A DNA stretch of 64,000 bases, from NCBI RefSeq assembly GCF_002158905.1, contig NZ_CP021431.1, positions 806,001 to 870,000 of the forward strand. Reading direction: 5' to 3'. Positions 36,392 to 44,337 of the stretch are shown here, one piece after another. Positions within the stretch are counted from its first letter, which is position 1. Every line of letters begins with the position of its first letter. The stretch is from Yoonia vestfoldensis (GTDB lineage: Bacteria; Pseudomonadota; Alphaproteobacteria; Rhodobacterales; Rhodobacteraceae). The translations under genes were made by a program, and so were the position numbers. Under the pieces are notes generated by a model. That model made no database searches and was not told the DNA's origin. It saw only the letters and a list, made by a program, of their open reading frames with translations.

Positions 36392-36718
36392 TCATACCGC
36401 CATCCGTTCTGGCGCACGCCATACTGCCTCTGACTGTTGCGCGATGGCCCTGTCACACAGCACCTTTAGGTTTGCCAAACGCTCACCCCATGCTTGATGG
36501 TCTGGCTGATCACTAGCCGCCAATCGCGCTGCATAATACCCAAGCTTGCTGGAGCAGATGCTCAGGGTTTCCACACTGGGTTCTGTGTTGTGATAGCGGA
36601 GTACGCGGATGTAGCCCTCACTTCGTCCCAGCCAACTGTGACAGAACTCCGGTGTGTTCTGCACAATGCCCGTTGCGATCAACTCATCGCGCATGTGTTC
36701 TAAAAGTCTGATGCTCAT
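36392..36718 (-). CDS. Module regulator-like protein, 108 aa (copy A)
   Basis: ATG 36718 has GGAGG five bases upstream. The protein is all-helical, with LGRSEGYIRVLRYHNTEPSV followed by ETLSICSSKLGYY, which resembles the recognition-helix part of small phage or plasmid DNA-binding proteins (DUF6626-like as I recall). Its paralogue at 50197-50523 has the same length and identical C-terminus (EAVWRAPERMAV). It is divergent from the HUH gene 147 bp away, fitting a repressor-replication-gene arrangement; this is inference. Confidence 0.7.
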   Translation of the reverse strand: MSIRLLEHMRDELIATGIVQNTPEFCHSWLGRSEGYIRVLRYHNTEPSVETLSICSSKLGYYAARLAASDQPDHQAWGERLANLKVLCDRAIAQQSEAVWRAPERMAV

Positions 36719-36864
36719 CCAATCCTCCAATGCGTTGTTTGCATTGTATTTATCTCATCGCTGCTGAGCCGGCGTATTTATCCAGCAGGCTTTCCATCCA
36801 ATCTTCACACTGCCGTTTCTGCCCTGTTTTGCGTGTTCGTTGATAAATAAACACGGAGAACCAC

Positions 36865-37491
36865 ATGGGATTTGAGCAGCGCAAACAAGAACGACAGGCA
36901 TTGGTACAGTATCTGCTGGCACAAAACTGGGATGTGTTCGGCACGCTCAAGTTTGTGAACGGCAGGACCATTGGCAGAGAAAGCGCCAACAAACTCCTAC
37001 GCAGCTACTGGAACAAAGTGGATCGCGTGATCTATGGCAAAGCCGCTGAGCGCCAGAACATGCGGGTGCCGCGCTGGTGCTTTGCACATGAGGGCGCGGA
37101 TCATGAGAACTTTCATGTGCACTTCGTAATGCCAAGCCCACTGCAGGACACGGAACAGACATGCTGTTTGCTCAATGCAATCTGGGCGCAGCATCACACT
37201 CAAACAGCGCCACTTGTTAAAAACTGGATCATGCCCGCGCAAGACCGCGCGGCTGTGACGAGCTATGTTACCCACGAGTATTGGCGCATGGGCAGCGAGA
37301 CACTTTTGGACGAACTATGTTGGGACAGAACATCGGCCGATACCATGGCGCCGTATAATCATGCACAGCAGGCACATCGCATTACAAGGGCAGCCAGCCC
37401 ACTCTGGCTACAGCAGGCACAACAGGCATTACACACACAACAGGCACAATATGAGGCAAGCGGTGATTTGCAGATGATGGAGCGTGGCTAA
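36865..37491 (+). CDS. HUH-type rolling-circle replication-associated protein (copy A)
   Basis: A 208-aa protein with GGAG upstream of the ATG. It has the HUH signature FHVHF (His84, His86) after the strand RWCFAHEG, and a candidate catalytic tyrosine motif SYVTHEYW (Tyr134 or Tyr139) on the following helix. This order is the one seen in G2P/ORF2-type Rep proteins of filamentous phages and small plasmids, which nick one DNA strand and join to the 5-prime end. No helicase domain is attached. Its paralogue (55358-55984) conserves all these residues. It is the probable replication or transfer initiator of the mobile module. Confidence 0.75.
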   Translation: MGFEQRKQERQALVQYLLAQNWDVFGTLKFVNGRTIGRESANKLLRSYWNKVDRVIYGKAAERQNMRVPRWCFAHEGADHENFHVHFVMPSPLQDTEQTCCLLNAIWAQHHTQTAPLVKNWIMPAQDRAAVTSYVTHEYWRMGSETLLDELCWDRTSADTMAPYNHAQQAHRITRAASPLWLQQAQQALHTQQAQYEASGDLQMMERG

Positions 37492-37906
37492 GCCCCTTCG
37501 CGCAGCAAACACCTGAGCAGCTTGAACAACACAGATGCCAAAGGCGCAGGTCTTGGCACATCCTTGTTCACGAACAGTTGTTCAAACACAGATGATAAGA
37601 CGAAAATGTTCAAACACAAAACATCAACAAACGCTCAAACGAAGATGTTCAAACACAGTTGAAGTTATACAGCAGACACAGCGTCAGCGGACCGAACCGT
37701 TAGACGCTTTTTTTATGGGCGTAGCTTCGGTGCGGATCGCTGATCAACTATATGCAAATGAGGATGAACAACACCGCCAATGCTTAGAGCTGATCAATAA
37801 TTATGCAGTAATATTAAATTAAATCAGATACTTGAAAGTCTTTCCGGTAGTCCAAGCATCAAAGTGAACATACGCTTTAGCTGTAAATACGCAGCAAGGA
37901 GCGCAT
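37492..37906 (+). other. Non-coding leader with GTTCAAACACA repeats
   Basis: About 415 bp between the HUH and DUF6641-like genes. The word GTTCAAACACA occurs at about 37580, 37609 and 37647. The corresponding gap in copy B keeps the start of this block (GGCACATCCTTGTTCACGA) and the terminator. No gene recognised. Confidence 0.5.
37680..37714 (+). terminator. Rho-independent terminator after the HUH gene (copy A)
   Basis: AGCGTC and GACGCT pair around an inner CGG/CCG stem and are followed by an uninterrupted T-tract of seven. The element is nearly identical to the one at 56264-56298 in copy B. Confidence 0.8.
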
Positions 37907-38365
37907 ATGACACATCTCGCAAAACTTACATTCAAAACAGTTGATCGCAGCACCAAACGCGATCCTATTATTGCCCGACGTGACAAACTGATGGCGGGGC
38001 TTAAAGAGCAAGTGTTGGTGCATGCAGCCGCACTCAAAAAAGAAGACCATCGCGTTGAACGGCATAAGTGGATGACCAACGACATAGGGGAACGTGTGAT
38101 GGTCAAAGCCATGCGCACAGTGCGCCCTTGGTTCTTTGCACAAGATAGCGGTTGGTATGTGCAGTGCCGTTATGGGGCGCGTGTGATCGCAGCCGACGGT
38201 AACAACAACGCTGTGTTTGTGAAGTCATTGGCTGAGGTGATTACAGTTCTTGATGCATTCCTCAATGCAGCTGGGGCAGGGGAGCTGGATGCGGCCATTA
38301 CCAAGGTCGCTGAGCGACAATCGCGCATAAAGCCCGGCGCTGCCAAGGCCGCTGCGAATGCCTGA
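37907..38365 (+). CDS. DUF6641-like protein, 152 aa (copy A)
   Basis: AAGGAG precedes the ATG. The protein opens THLAKLTFKTVDRSTKRDPI and has a central WFFAQDSGWYVQCRYGARVI strand pair, matching what I recall of DUF6641, a family common beside plasmid and prophage genes in proteobacteria. Its paralogue at 56437-56895 has exactly the same length. It overlaps the DUF3768 gene by eight bases, and the pair is conserved in both modules. Confidence 0.75.
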   Translation: MTHLAKLTFKTVDRSTKRDPIIARRDKLMAGLKEQVLVHAAALKKEDHRVERHKWMTNDIGERVMVKAMRTVRPWFFAQDSGWYVQCRYGARVIAADGNNNAVFVKSLAEVITVLDAFLNAAGAGELDAAITKVAERQSRIKPGAAKAAANA

Positions 38366-38684
38366 GGTCAATGCGAGCAAAATAGCAGCACTTAATGATC
38401 AAGCACGGCGCACCTTTACAGGATGCCGGACTGTCATCACCCTAGGTGTGCAGGCATTAGACGATCTATCAGGCCTTTTGGATAAAGTTCGTCGCTTTGA
38501 TGCATTTACGCCTGACAATGACCCATACGGTGAGCACGACTTTGGGTCATTTATCCATGGCGGCCAAACTATTTTTTGGAAGTTTGACTACTACGACTTG
38601 GACATCACCATGCATTCGCCAGACCCAAGCGATCTCACCGTGACCGCACGTGTGCTGACCATCATGCTAGCAGATGAGTATTGA
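38358..38684 (+). CDS. DUF3768 domain-containing protein (copy A)
   Basis: A 108-aa protein with the DUF3768 signature: NDPYGEHDFGSF, FWKFDYYD and the closing VTARVLTIMLADEY. The family is small, widespread on alphaproteobacterial plasmids and genomic islands, and has no assigned function. It overlaps the preceding gene by eight bases. Its paralogue is at 56888-57214. Confidence 0.88.
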   Translation: MPEVNASKIAALNDQARRTFTGCRTVITLGVQALDDLSGLLDKVRRFDAFTPDNDPYGEHDFGSFIHGGQTIFWKFDYYDLDITMHSPDPSDLTVTARVLTIMLADEY

Positions 38685-38772
38685 GATCACGGATCATCCC
38701 GACACAAACACAGCATTTCTGCCCTGCACAAAGTCAGCACTATTCCCTGCGCCAGCAACACAAATACGACTC

Positions 38773-38893
38773 AAACACAGTGATCAGGTTTACAGTTCAA
38801 ACACAGTGTTTTGATCTACTGCGTCAAACATACATGTTGCAAACACTGTGTTTGCCATCTTTGCCAAACATACCAAATCCAAACACAGTGTTT
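38773..38893. repeat. Iteron-like array of palindromic 13-mers
   Basis: Perfect copies of AAACACAGTGTTT (or its complement AAACACTGTGTTT) start at 38799, 38841 and 38881; a partial copy starts at 38773. Spacings of 42 and 40 bp are close to four helical turns, so all copies face the same side of the DNA. The array fills the gap between the DUF3768 and 259-aa genes. Confidence 0.8.
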
Positions 38894-38927
38894 GCCTTAT
38901 TACCTAATTCTATCAATTACTTAATCT

Positions 38928-39707
38928 TTATCGGCGCAGGGCTTTTGGGAATTCTCCCCGCCCTACGTTTTCAATATATTGCTCTGCAGTGCGCAAATAT
39001 CGGTTGGTTTGGTTTGCGATACGGGTGCGGGCTTGCTTGTTGTGGGCATCCGTTTTGATCGCGGCGTGAGTGCGTGTTTCGCCATATTTTGGTGGTGCAA
39101 GAATGTTTGCGCGAAACCCAGCTAACACACCTAAATCGTATGCAGATGTGTCCGGGTGTGCGCAGCGTAAATCCCAAATAGTCAAAACCTTGTGCAGCGT
39201 ATGCGCAGAAACATTTGTGTAAATTGGGTATTTTGCAGACGAAGTCTGCTTGGGTAGAGCTACCGGCACGATCGCATGTGCGTGCATGTGCAGGGCTTTG
39301 ATCTCTTCTTGAATCTGGCTCAGCGGTCTTTTTGGATCAATGTGATACAATAAGGTAGAGCTCGAAGGGTCTGCGCCATCCTGCTCAATCAATGCCGTCT
39401 TTTCTGCAAACAGCCCTTGATGGCATTGCCACCACGTTAAAAAGTCGCGTTCAAAAATATTCCCAAAATCTTGATAAAGCCCCGCAAGTTCACCACGGCC
39501 TGATGTTGCACAAATTTGCTGATAGCCGGTGTTACGCATCAAAAAAGCCCACCACCAATAATAAATGGACGCCTTGTAGGGCTCAGCATCTCGATATGGC
39601 AGATTGCGCCCCCCTCGAAACCTTCGCTGTGACACCATGTGAATAATGGGTGGCGCTGTCTTGAAGCTCAGTATGTGCCGCGTTGCATTGGCCTTGTTTG
39701 TGACCAT
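38928..39707 (-). CDS. Module protein, about 260 aa (copy A), unknown function
   Basis: A 259-aa protein with a paralogue at 51124-51921. Shared parts are SIYYWWWAF against SVYYYWWLY, GLYQDFGNIFERDFLTWW against KLFRDFGNIYGQTFRAWW, a central hydrophobic strand, and a C-terminal AEQYIENVGRGEFP against AQQLIAAVGQGVFP. These look like a small alpha/beta enzyme-like or DNA-binding protein, but no family is recognised. The start codon abuts the scar of the truncated IS66 element, so the natural N-terminus may be altered. Confidence 0.6.
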   Translation of the reverse strand: MVTNKANATRHILSFKTAPPIIHMVSQRRFRGGRNLPYRDAEPYKASIYYWWWAFLMRNTGYQQICATSGRGELAGLYQDFGNIFERDFLTWWQCHQGLFAEKTALIEQDGADPSSSTLLYHIDPKRPLSQIQEEIKALHMHAHAIVPVALPKQTSSAKYPIYTNVSAHTLHKVLTIWDLRCAHPDTSAYDLGVLAGFRANILAPPKYGETRTHAAIKTDAHNKQARTRIANQTNRYLRTAEQYIENVGRGEFPKALRR

Positions 39708-39735
39708 GACTCCATCTCCCTCCGGTGGAACATGG

Positions 39736-40842
39736 AGTCAAAATCTCGGCGATGCGGCGCAGGCCCTCGGCGGCGATCTGTGATCCATCGCGGTCGAAGA
39801 CTTCCTTCAGCTTGCGGCGCGCGTGCGCCCAGCAATGGGCCACCTGAATGGGATCGCCGCCCTTGCGGGTCGGCTTGGTCAGCCGGTTGTAGCCCTGGTA
39901 TCCGTCGATCTGCAGGATGCCGTCAAAACCTATCAGGAATGTTTCGGCATTCTCGCCCGCCCGACCGGGTGCATAGAAGTAGACCACACCGGGCGGGTCC
40001 TCACCGCCCCATGGCCGGTCATCGCGGGCAAGAGCCCAGAGATAGCCGGTTTTGGTCCTTCCGCGACCCGGATCCAGCACCGGGGCGGTGGTTTCGTCCA
40101 TGAACAGCTTGTCTGATCGTTTCAGGTGTTCACCCAGCCGGTCGACGACGGGCTTGAGGTGGAATGCCGCCTTACCCACCCAATCGGCCAGCACAGCGCG
40201 GTGCAGATCGAGGCCTGCCCGCGCCAGGATCTGGCTCTGGCGATACAACGGCAGATGGTCGGCATATTTGCTGACCAGCACATGGGCGAGCGTCGCTTCT
40301 GTCGGCAACCCGCCCATGATTAGGTGGCAGGGCGCCGGTGCCTGGGTCACGCCGTTTGTGCAGGTCCGGCAGGCATATTTCGGGCGCACGGTGACAATCA
40401 CACGCAACTGCGCTGGCACGATATCCAGCCGCTCGCTGCGGTCTTCACCGATCTTGTGCATGACGCCACAGCCACAAGGGCAGATCAGGCTGGCGGGTTC
40501 GATAATCTCTTCGATGCGCGGCAATGTGGCCGGTAGATTGCCGATGGTCCGCTTTGGCCCGGGCCTGGTTGCCGTCTTGCTATCTGCCTTGGCGGCAAGA
40601 TGTTCCTTCTGCACCTCGACCTCGGCCAACGCGATGGACAGATCCTCAAACGCCAGCTGCCGTTCATCCTCGGTCAGCTTTTCCGACCGCTTCCCATGCA
40701 GGGCATGGTTCAACTCGGCAATCAGATGCTGTTGGCGTTGGGTAATATCCTGAAGTGCGGCGATCGTTTCCATCAAGGTCGCAACCACCGCGCGCTGCGC
40801 GGCAGGGATGGTGGAAAGGTCAATGACAGGCGTATCAATCAT
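39736..40842 (-). pseudogene. IS66 transposase TnpC, 3-prime truncated
   Basis: The N-terminal coiled region (LIAELNHALHGKRSEKLTED), the zinc-ribbon segment (CPCGCGVMHKIGEDRSERLD) and the first part of the catalytic DDE domain (KLFMDETTAPVLDPGRGRTK; DGYQGYNRL) are present. Similarity ends after GLRRIAEIL, so the last DDE residue and about 130 residues are absent. The frame reads on into unrelated sequence to 39583. Not expected to be functional. Confidence 0.9.
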
Positions 40843-40896
40843 AGCCCGAGACTACGATTAAACCCCAGTAAAATCACGCAAAAACATATGGTTGAT

Positions 40897-41250
40897 TCAT
40901 TCTGCCGCAGCAGGTGGGCGCATCTCCAGCGCCTTGACCTTACGCCAGTCCAGACCGGCAAACAGGGCCTCAAACTGGGCGTGGTTCAGCGCCATCACCC
41001 CGTCTTTGATCGCAGGCCAGGTGAAGGTCATGTCTTCCAACCGCTTGTAGGCCATCACCAATCCGGTGCCATCCCAATACAAAAGCTTCAGCCGATCCGC
41101 CCGGCGCGACCGGAACACAAACACCGTGCCGGTGAACGGATCCTTACGCAGCACCGACGACACGATTGCCGCCAGACCATCATGACCTTTCCTGAAGTCC
41201 ACAGGTTGCGTCGAGACCAGAACCCGCACGCGGTTTGACGGGAACATCAT
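40897..41250 (-). CDS. tnpB: IS66 family accessory protein TnpB
   Basis: A 117-aa IS66 Orf2-like protein with the family features VLVSTQPVDFRKGHDGLAAI, FVFRSRRADRLKLLYWDGTG and a LEDMTFTWP-like segment. It is required together with TnpA and TnpC for IS66 transposition. It overlaps tnpA by four bases (ATGA). The gene is intact although the element is truncated. Confidence 0.93.
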   Translation of the reverse strand: MMFPSNRVRVLVSTQPVDFRKGHDGLAAIVSSVLRKDPFTGTVFVFRSRRADRLKLLYWDGTGLVMAYKRLEDMTFTWPAIKDGVMALNHAQFEALFAGLDWRKVKALEMRPPAAAE

Positions 41251-41678
41251 GGCCGCGCCCCGATTGCCCGCACGATCTCGGCAATCCGGTCAGAACTGGT
41301 GGTGCCATCGACCCGGATTGTCACACGACCTATCGCAATCTCGATGGGTTTACAGGACAACCCGTCAGGCTTTGTGAGCTGCCCGGCGACAGCCGGCACA
41401 TCCGCACCGCCGCCACCATCCGACACGACGATCGGTGCAAAACAGAAGCTGTCATCTTCAACCGCAGGCAAAACCAACCGGCCGTCACGTGCCCGACTAC
41501 GCCATTCCGATAAATGGTTCGCCCGCAGCCCATACCGCGCCGCAACTTCATTCACGCTCACACCTGGCTGCAAGCTCTCAGCAACGATCCGCGCCTTTAT
41601 CTCTTCCGGCCAGCGTCGCTGTCCGTTGGTCCTTATGTCCACCCCGTAATCCCGGAGAAACTCCAACGTAGTCGCCAT
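41247..41678 (-). CDS. tnpA: IS66 family accessory protein TnpA
   Basis: A 143-aa protein; I start at ATG 41678 because GCAGGAG lies eight bases upstream. The HTH is RRWPEEIKARIVAESLQPGV with VNEVAARYGLRANHLSEWR. The C-terminal half is a small strand-rich domain. It is the first gene of the IS66 operon. Confidence 0.9.
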   Translation of the reverse strand: MATTLEFLRDYGVDIRTNGQRRWPEEIKARIVAESLQPGVSVNEVAARYGLRANHLSEWRSRARDGRLVLPAVEDDSFCFAPIVVSDGGGGADVPAVAGQLTKPDGLSCKPIEIAIGRVTIRVDGTTSSDRIAEIVRAIGARP

Positions 41679-41763
41679 CGCGAAACTCCTGCACTGATCT
41701 CCATCGCACATGGAATCGCAGGTCAGACAATCTGTTGGAAGGTGAGGGCCAGCGACCGCTTAC

Positions 41764-42084
41764 GATACAAACGATGTAATCCGCATAGACCTTACGCCCT
41801 AAACCCGCATCCAACTGCTTGCGCATATCCGCGATGGCCAGCTTGGCTACATCGGAGAACTTCTTAGTCACAACAGGCAAGTCGTTTTTATGGCGGAACT
41901 TATACTCAAGGAATGTGTCGCGTGCGTATTCTTTAGCTTCAGAAACGTCACGCTTGCCTGTGCTGATGCGGATGGTGTGCCCGTCGATGTTGAACGCCGC
42001 CTGCCAACGTTTACTGCGCTCGCGCCTGTACACGCGAACTTCGCCGTCTAGTATCAGATGTGTGTCGTCGCGCAGCTGCCGCAT
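41764..42084 (-). pseudogene. N-terminal fragment of a tyrosine integrase cut by IS66
   Basis: About 107 residues align with the start of the intact integrase at 61963-63192: LILDGEVRVYRRERSKRWQA against VLLDGAVKVYKRGNSRLWQA, and LPVVTKKFSDVAKLAIADMR against LPVVTKRFEDVARLAIVDMQ. Similarity stops at DYIV exactly where the IS66 end begins. The catalytic domain is lost. It belonged to mobile module copy A. Confidence 0.88.
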
Positions 42085-42173
42085 GTTCTGCTCCTTGCAG
42101 CAACACTATGGCTCACGACACTAACAAGTCTAGAAAAGTGTGTTTTTTGATTGCTTTTATTTTTGTTGGGCGA

Positions 42174-42446
42174 CTACAAAGTTTGAGGATCGTCGGGACC
42201 GAATGCGAATTTGGGCCACATAATTTGCTTTATTAGTTGGTTGATGCCTTCGATTAAGACGGCACGTTCCGGAACAGCAATGCCGGCTTTAGCGAATTGA
42301 GGAATGATGTACGCATCTAGTGCGATGTCGAGGATGTAGTCCGGATCCATGTCGTCCGGTGCCCATTCGATTCCTGCGAGATCGTGATCAATATTAGACA
42401 TAATCCAACCTACTGGGTCTGCTCTAAGGTTCTCAAAATCATCCAT
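42174..42446 (-). CDS. Hypothetical acidic protein, 90 aa
   Basis: ATG 42446 follows GGAGAGAG directly. The protein is acidic (WAPDDMDPDYILDIALDAYI) and helical. No family is recognised. It is the second gene of a two-gene reverse-strand pair with the 55-aa gene upstream (27 bp apart), located between the integrase remnant and the attachment site, a usual place for excisionase or cargo genes. Confidence 0.65.
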   Translation of the reverse strand: MDDFENLRADPVGWIMSNIDHDLAGIEWAPDDMDPDYILDIALDAYIIPQFAKAGIAVPERAVLIEGINQLIKQIMWPKFAFGPDDPQTL

Positions 42447-42473
42447 TACTCTCTCCAAGGGACATATGAGGTT

Positions 42474-42641
42474 TCAGGGTAATTCATCAGGCCGATTTAC
42501 TTTCATCCATTCGTGCCATGCCTCATAACCTTCGAGGGCCATCATTTCATAAATATAGCCAAGGTTTTCGGGGTCTTGATTAGATTTTTTCAGAAGCTCG
42601 CATAATTTATCAAAATTCGGAATTCCCCGCTCAGATTTCAT
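42474..42641 (-). CDS. Small hypothetical protein, 55 aa
   Basis: Starts at ATG 42641 with GGAG six bases upstream and ends with TGA at 42474-42476. The product begins MKSERGIPNFDKLCELLKKS and ends WHEWMKVNRPDELP; it is compact, helical and charge-balanced. It is upstream of and probably co-transcribed with the 90-aa gene. No family recognised. Confidence 0.6.
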   Translation of the reverse strand: MKSERGIPNFDKLCELLKKSNQDPENLGYIYEMMALEGYEAWHEWMKVNRPDELP

Positions 42642-42741
42642 ATCGGCTCCTATATGGCTACGAATTCGCTTGATAAAAAAATAGGTGAAACGCCCATCCT
42701 GTGTCTAGGTGTCACGGACCGTGTTCCCCCAAAACTCTGCC

Positions 42742-42779
42742 AACACAGTGTTTGCGACACAGCGCACGAACACTGTGTT
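42742..42779. repeat. Two more copies of the palindromic 13-mer
   Basis: CAACACAGTGTTTG at 42741-42754 and GAACACTGTGTTC at 42768-42780. They lie in the 500-bp gap between the small gene pair and the kinase remnant. Apart from this, the next repeat cluster and the attachment site, that gap holds nothing recognised. Confidence 0.7.
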
Positions 42780-42895
42780 CAACACAGCGAATCCGCGTAT
42801 CAACACGGTAAAAAGTGTGTGTTTGGTGTGTTTTTGAAATACACACGCTGTGCGTGCATTTCGAAATGCTATGTTATTGATTTTATTGGTTTAAA

Positions 42896-42940
42896 TGGTG
42901 CCCAGGGGCGGAATCGAACCACCGACACGAGGATTTTCAA
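42896..42940 (-). other. Integrative-element attachment site: 3-prime half of tRNA-Phe
   Basis: Read on the reverse strand, these 45 bases run from the TTGAAAA anticodon loop (GAA, Phe) through the variable loop, a T-arm GGTGG-TTCGATT-CCGCC and the acceptor strand CCTGGGC to ACCA. The 5-prime half of the tRNA is absent. This is the normal scar of an integrase that targets a tRNA-Phe gene. The other att copy is not in the window. Confidence 0.8.
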
Positions 42941-43042
42941 GACTTGTGTTAATCGTAAGATATTGATCTTAAATAGATAATCAGCACGAAATAGCGGTGT
43001 GCTATATAATGTGCGATGTTGTTCAATTTGACCATAACCAAA

Positions 43043-43092
43043 AACGCTGTGTTCAACACAGTGTTTCAAACGTAGTCGCAAACATAGTGTTT
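43043..43092. repeat. Palindromic 13-mer cluster beside the attachment site
   Basis: AACGCTGTGTT (43043), AACACAGTGTTT (43055) and AAACATAGTGTTT (43080) follow each other at 12- and 25-bp steps. They are variants of the array at 38773-38893. Confidence 0.7.
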
Positions 43093-43144
43093 GGCAACTT
43101 TGCAAATACGGCCGTAGCAGGGTAACACAAATATTACTCACCCC

Positions 43145-43557
43145 TTGAGAAAGCAAACCCTGATGCTACTAGCTGTTATTCGAAAGTACTTACTCATAAG
43201 CTTTGCTACGTTTCTACTTGTGTCATTCTCTGTAGTTGTGGCTGTGGCCGATACAGCTCAAATTAAAATCAACTACGTTATCGGTGATTATGAGATTGAA
43301 GAAATTGTAAGTCAGAAGAGCGTCACCTTCTCAAACTTCGACCTTGGAAAAAACTTAGGATTTCAAGATAAGCCAGTTTGGTTTCGTATCGATGTAGAAT
43401 CAGATGATGTGGCTGACGAAGCAGCGTCAAGCAGCCAGGCACAGGTCTTGGATTATACCTGGCAAAATCCTTAGCAGAGGCTTTTGGGGCGAATCTAACT
43501 GTCAAAGAAAGCAATAATCAGTTTGTAGTGAGCCTATCACTCGTAAGCGCTATGTAG
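43145..43557 (+). pseudogene. Sensor histidine kinase reduced by internal deletion
   Basis: The 5-prime part encodes a signal-anchor (LLISFATFLLVSFSVVVAVA) and the start of a 7TMR-DISM extracellular domain (KSVTFSNFDLGKNLGFQDKP, VWFRIDVE). From 43420 a different frame encodes VKQPGTGLGLYLAKSLAEAF, the G2 box of a HATPase domain, and ends at the TAG at 43555-43557. So the two ends of a kinase gene are joined, with the TM bundle, H-box and most of the ATPase deleted. The downstream response regulator is intact. Confidence 0.75.
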
Positions 43558-43610
43558 CATATGTAGCATTTGTATCCAGTTAGGCGCTATCTTAATCACA
43601 TGAGGTGCCC

Positions 43611-44288
43611 ATGACTACGATCGCTTTGGTAGAAGATAACGATGATCTAAGAGAGTTTACAGCTCTATTCTTAGAGCAACATGGCTATACTGTTCTACAG
43701 TGCGAGGATGCAGAGAGCTTCTTTGAAACAAACGTACCAGTGAGCATTTTTATCATTGACCTAAACTTACCTGAAATGGACGGCTATTCTTTAGTGCAAT
43801 CAATTCGAGCGAGCGATCCTGAAGCCGCAATCATTATTCTATCTGCGCGTGATTGGGATGATGATATCGTGAGAGGATACGAACTTGGTGCTGACATTTA
43901 TCTTACCAAGCCAACAAACCCAGCGATACTGTTGTCGACTGTGCGGCGGGTCGCGCAGCGCCATTCAGGACTAAATGCACAACAAGTGGGTTTGTGCGTA
44001 GATCGGAGTACTCAGGTTATGCAATTTGACCAAGCAAGCTGTTCGATATCTGCCAGCGAATTGGCTATTTTGCATCGTCTATCCATCGCTGGCGCACGTG
44101 GCTTAGAGCGGTTTGAAATGGCTGAAGTACTAGATCTCGATCTAGACCACGGCTCACGGAAGGCCATTGATGTGCGGATTGTCCGGCTTCGCAAAAAGCT
44201 TGCGGCACTTGGCTGTGCCAAAAGCACCTTGGAAACAATGCGAGGCTACGGCTATCGGTTAAACTTGCCGATGAAATTTACCAATTAG
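43611..44288 (+). CDS. DNA-binding response regulator without an intact partner kinase
   Basis: A 225-aa OmpR-type regulator starting at ATG 43611 with GAGG upstream. The receiver has LVEDNDD, the phospho-acceptor Asp in IFIIDLNLPEMDGYS, and the conserved Lys in YLTKPTNP. The C-terminal winged helix includes ELAILHRLSIAG, RKAIDVRIVRLRKKL and TMRGYGYRLNL. The preceding kinase gene is a remnant, so it may be cross-phosphorylated or orphaned. A decayed copy of its 3-prime end lies at 35349-35509. Proximity to the RTX2 locus suggests a past or present regulatory link. Confidence 0.9.
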   Translation: MTTIALVEDNDDLREFTALFLEQHGYTVLQCEDAESFFETNVPVSIFIIDLNLPEMDGYSLVQSIRASDPEAAIIILSARDWDDDIVRGYELGADIYLTKPTNPAILLSTVRRVAQRHSGLNAQQVGLCVDRSTQVMQFDQASCSISASELAILHRLSIAGARGLERFEMAEVLDLDLDHGSRKAIDVRIVRLRKKLAALGCAKSTLETMRGYGYRLNLPMKFTN

Positions 44289-44337
44289 TTGGGATGTCTG
44301 AAGCGATACTCCCTTAGCAATAATTAAAGGAAAAATA

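Larger units (their letters stand above)
39736..41763 (-). mobile_element. IS66-family element truncated at its tnpC end
   Basis: Carries tnpA, tnpB and the first part of tnpC in standard IS66 order. The intact end at 41763 reads, on the reverse strand, GTAAGCGGTCGCTGG, which fits IS66 terminal repeats, and it cuts an integrase gene. The other end is missing: tnpC stops matching at about 39745 and is joined to the 259-aa gene region. An inverted repeat GACTCCAT/ATGGAGTC (39708-39715 and 39732-39739) sits at this junction. Confidence 0.85.

Noticed and set aside
37701..37708. Integron attC site (GTTRRRY-like GTTAGAC next to an inverted repeat)
   Set aside because: The opposing RYYYAAC end is missing, and the structure with a T7 tail is fully explained as a terminator. 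GTTAGGC words at 43580, 51053 and 63469 also lack partners.
43145..43474. Intact 109-aa secreted protein
   Set aside because: The kinase G2 box in the neighbouring frame and the abrupt end of the sensor-domain similarity show that it is a deletion product of a larger kinase gene.
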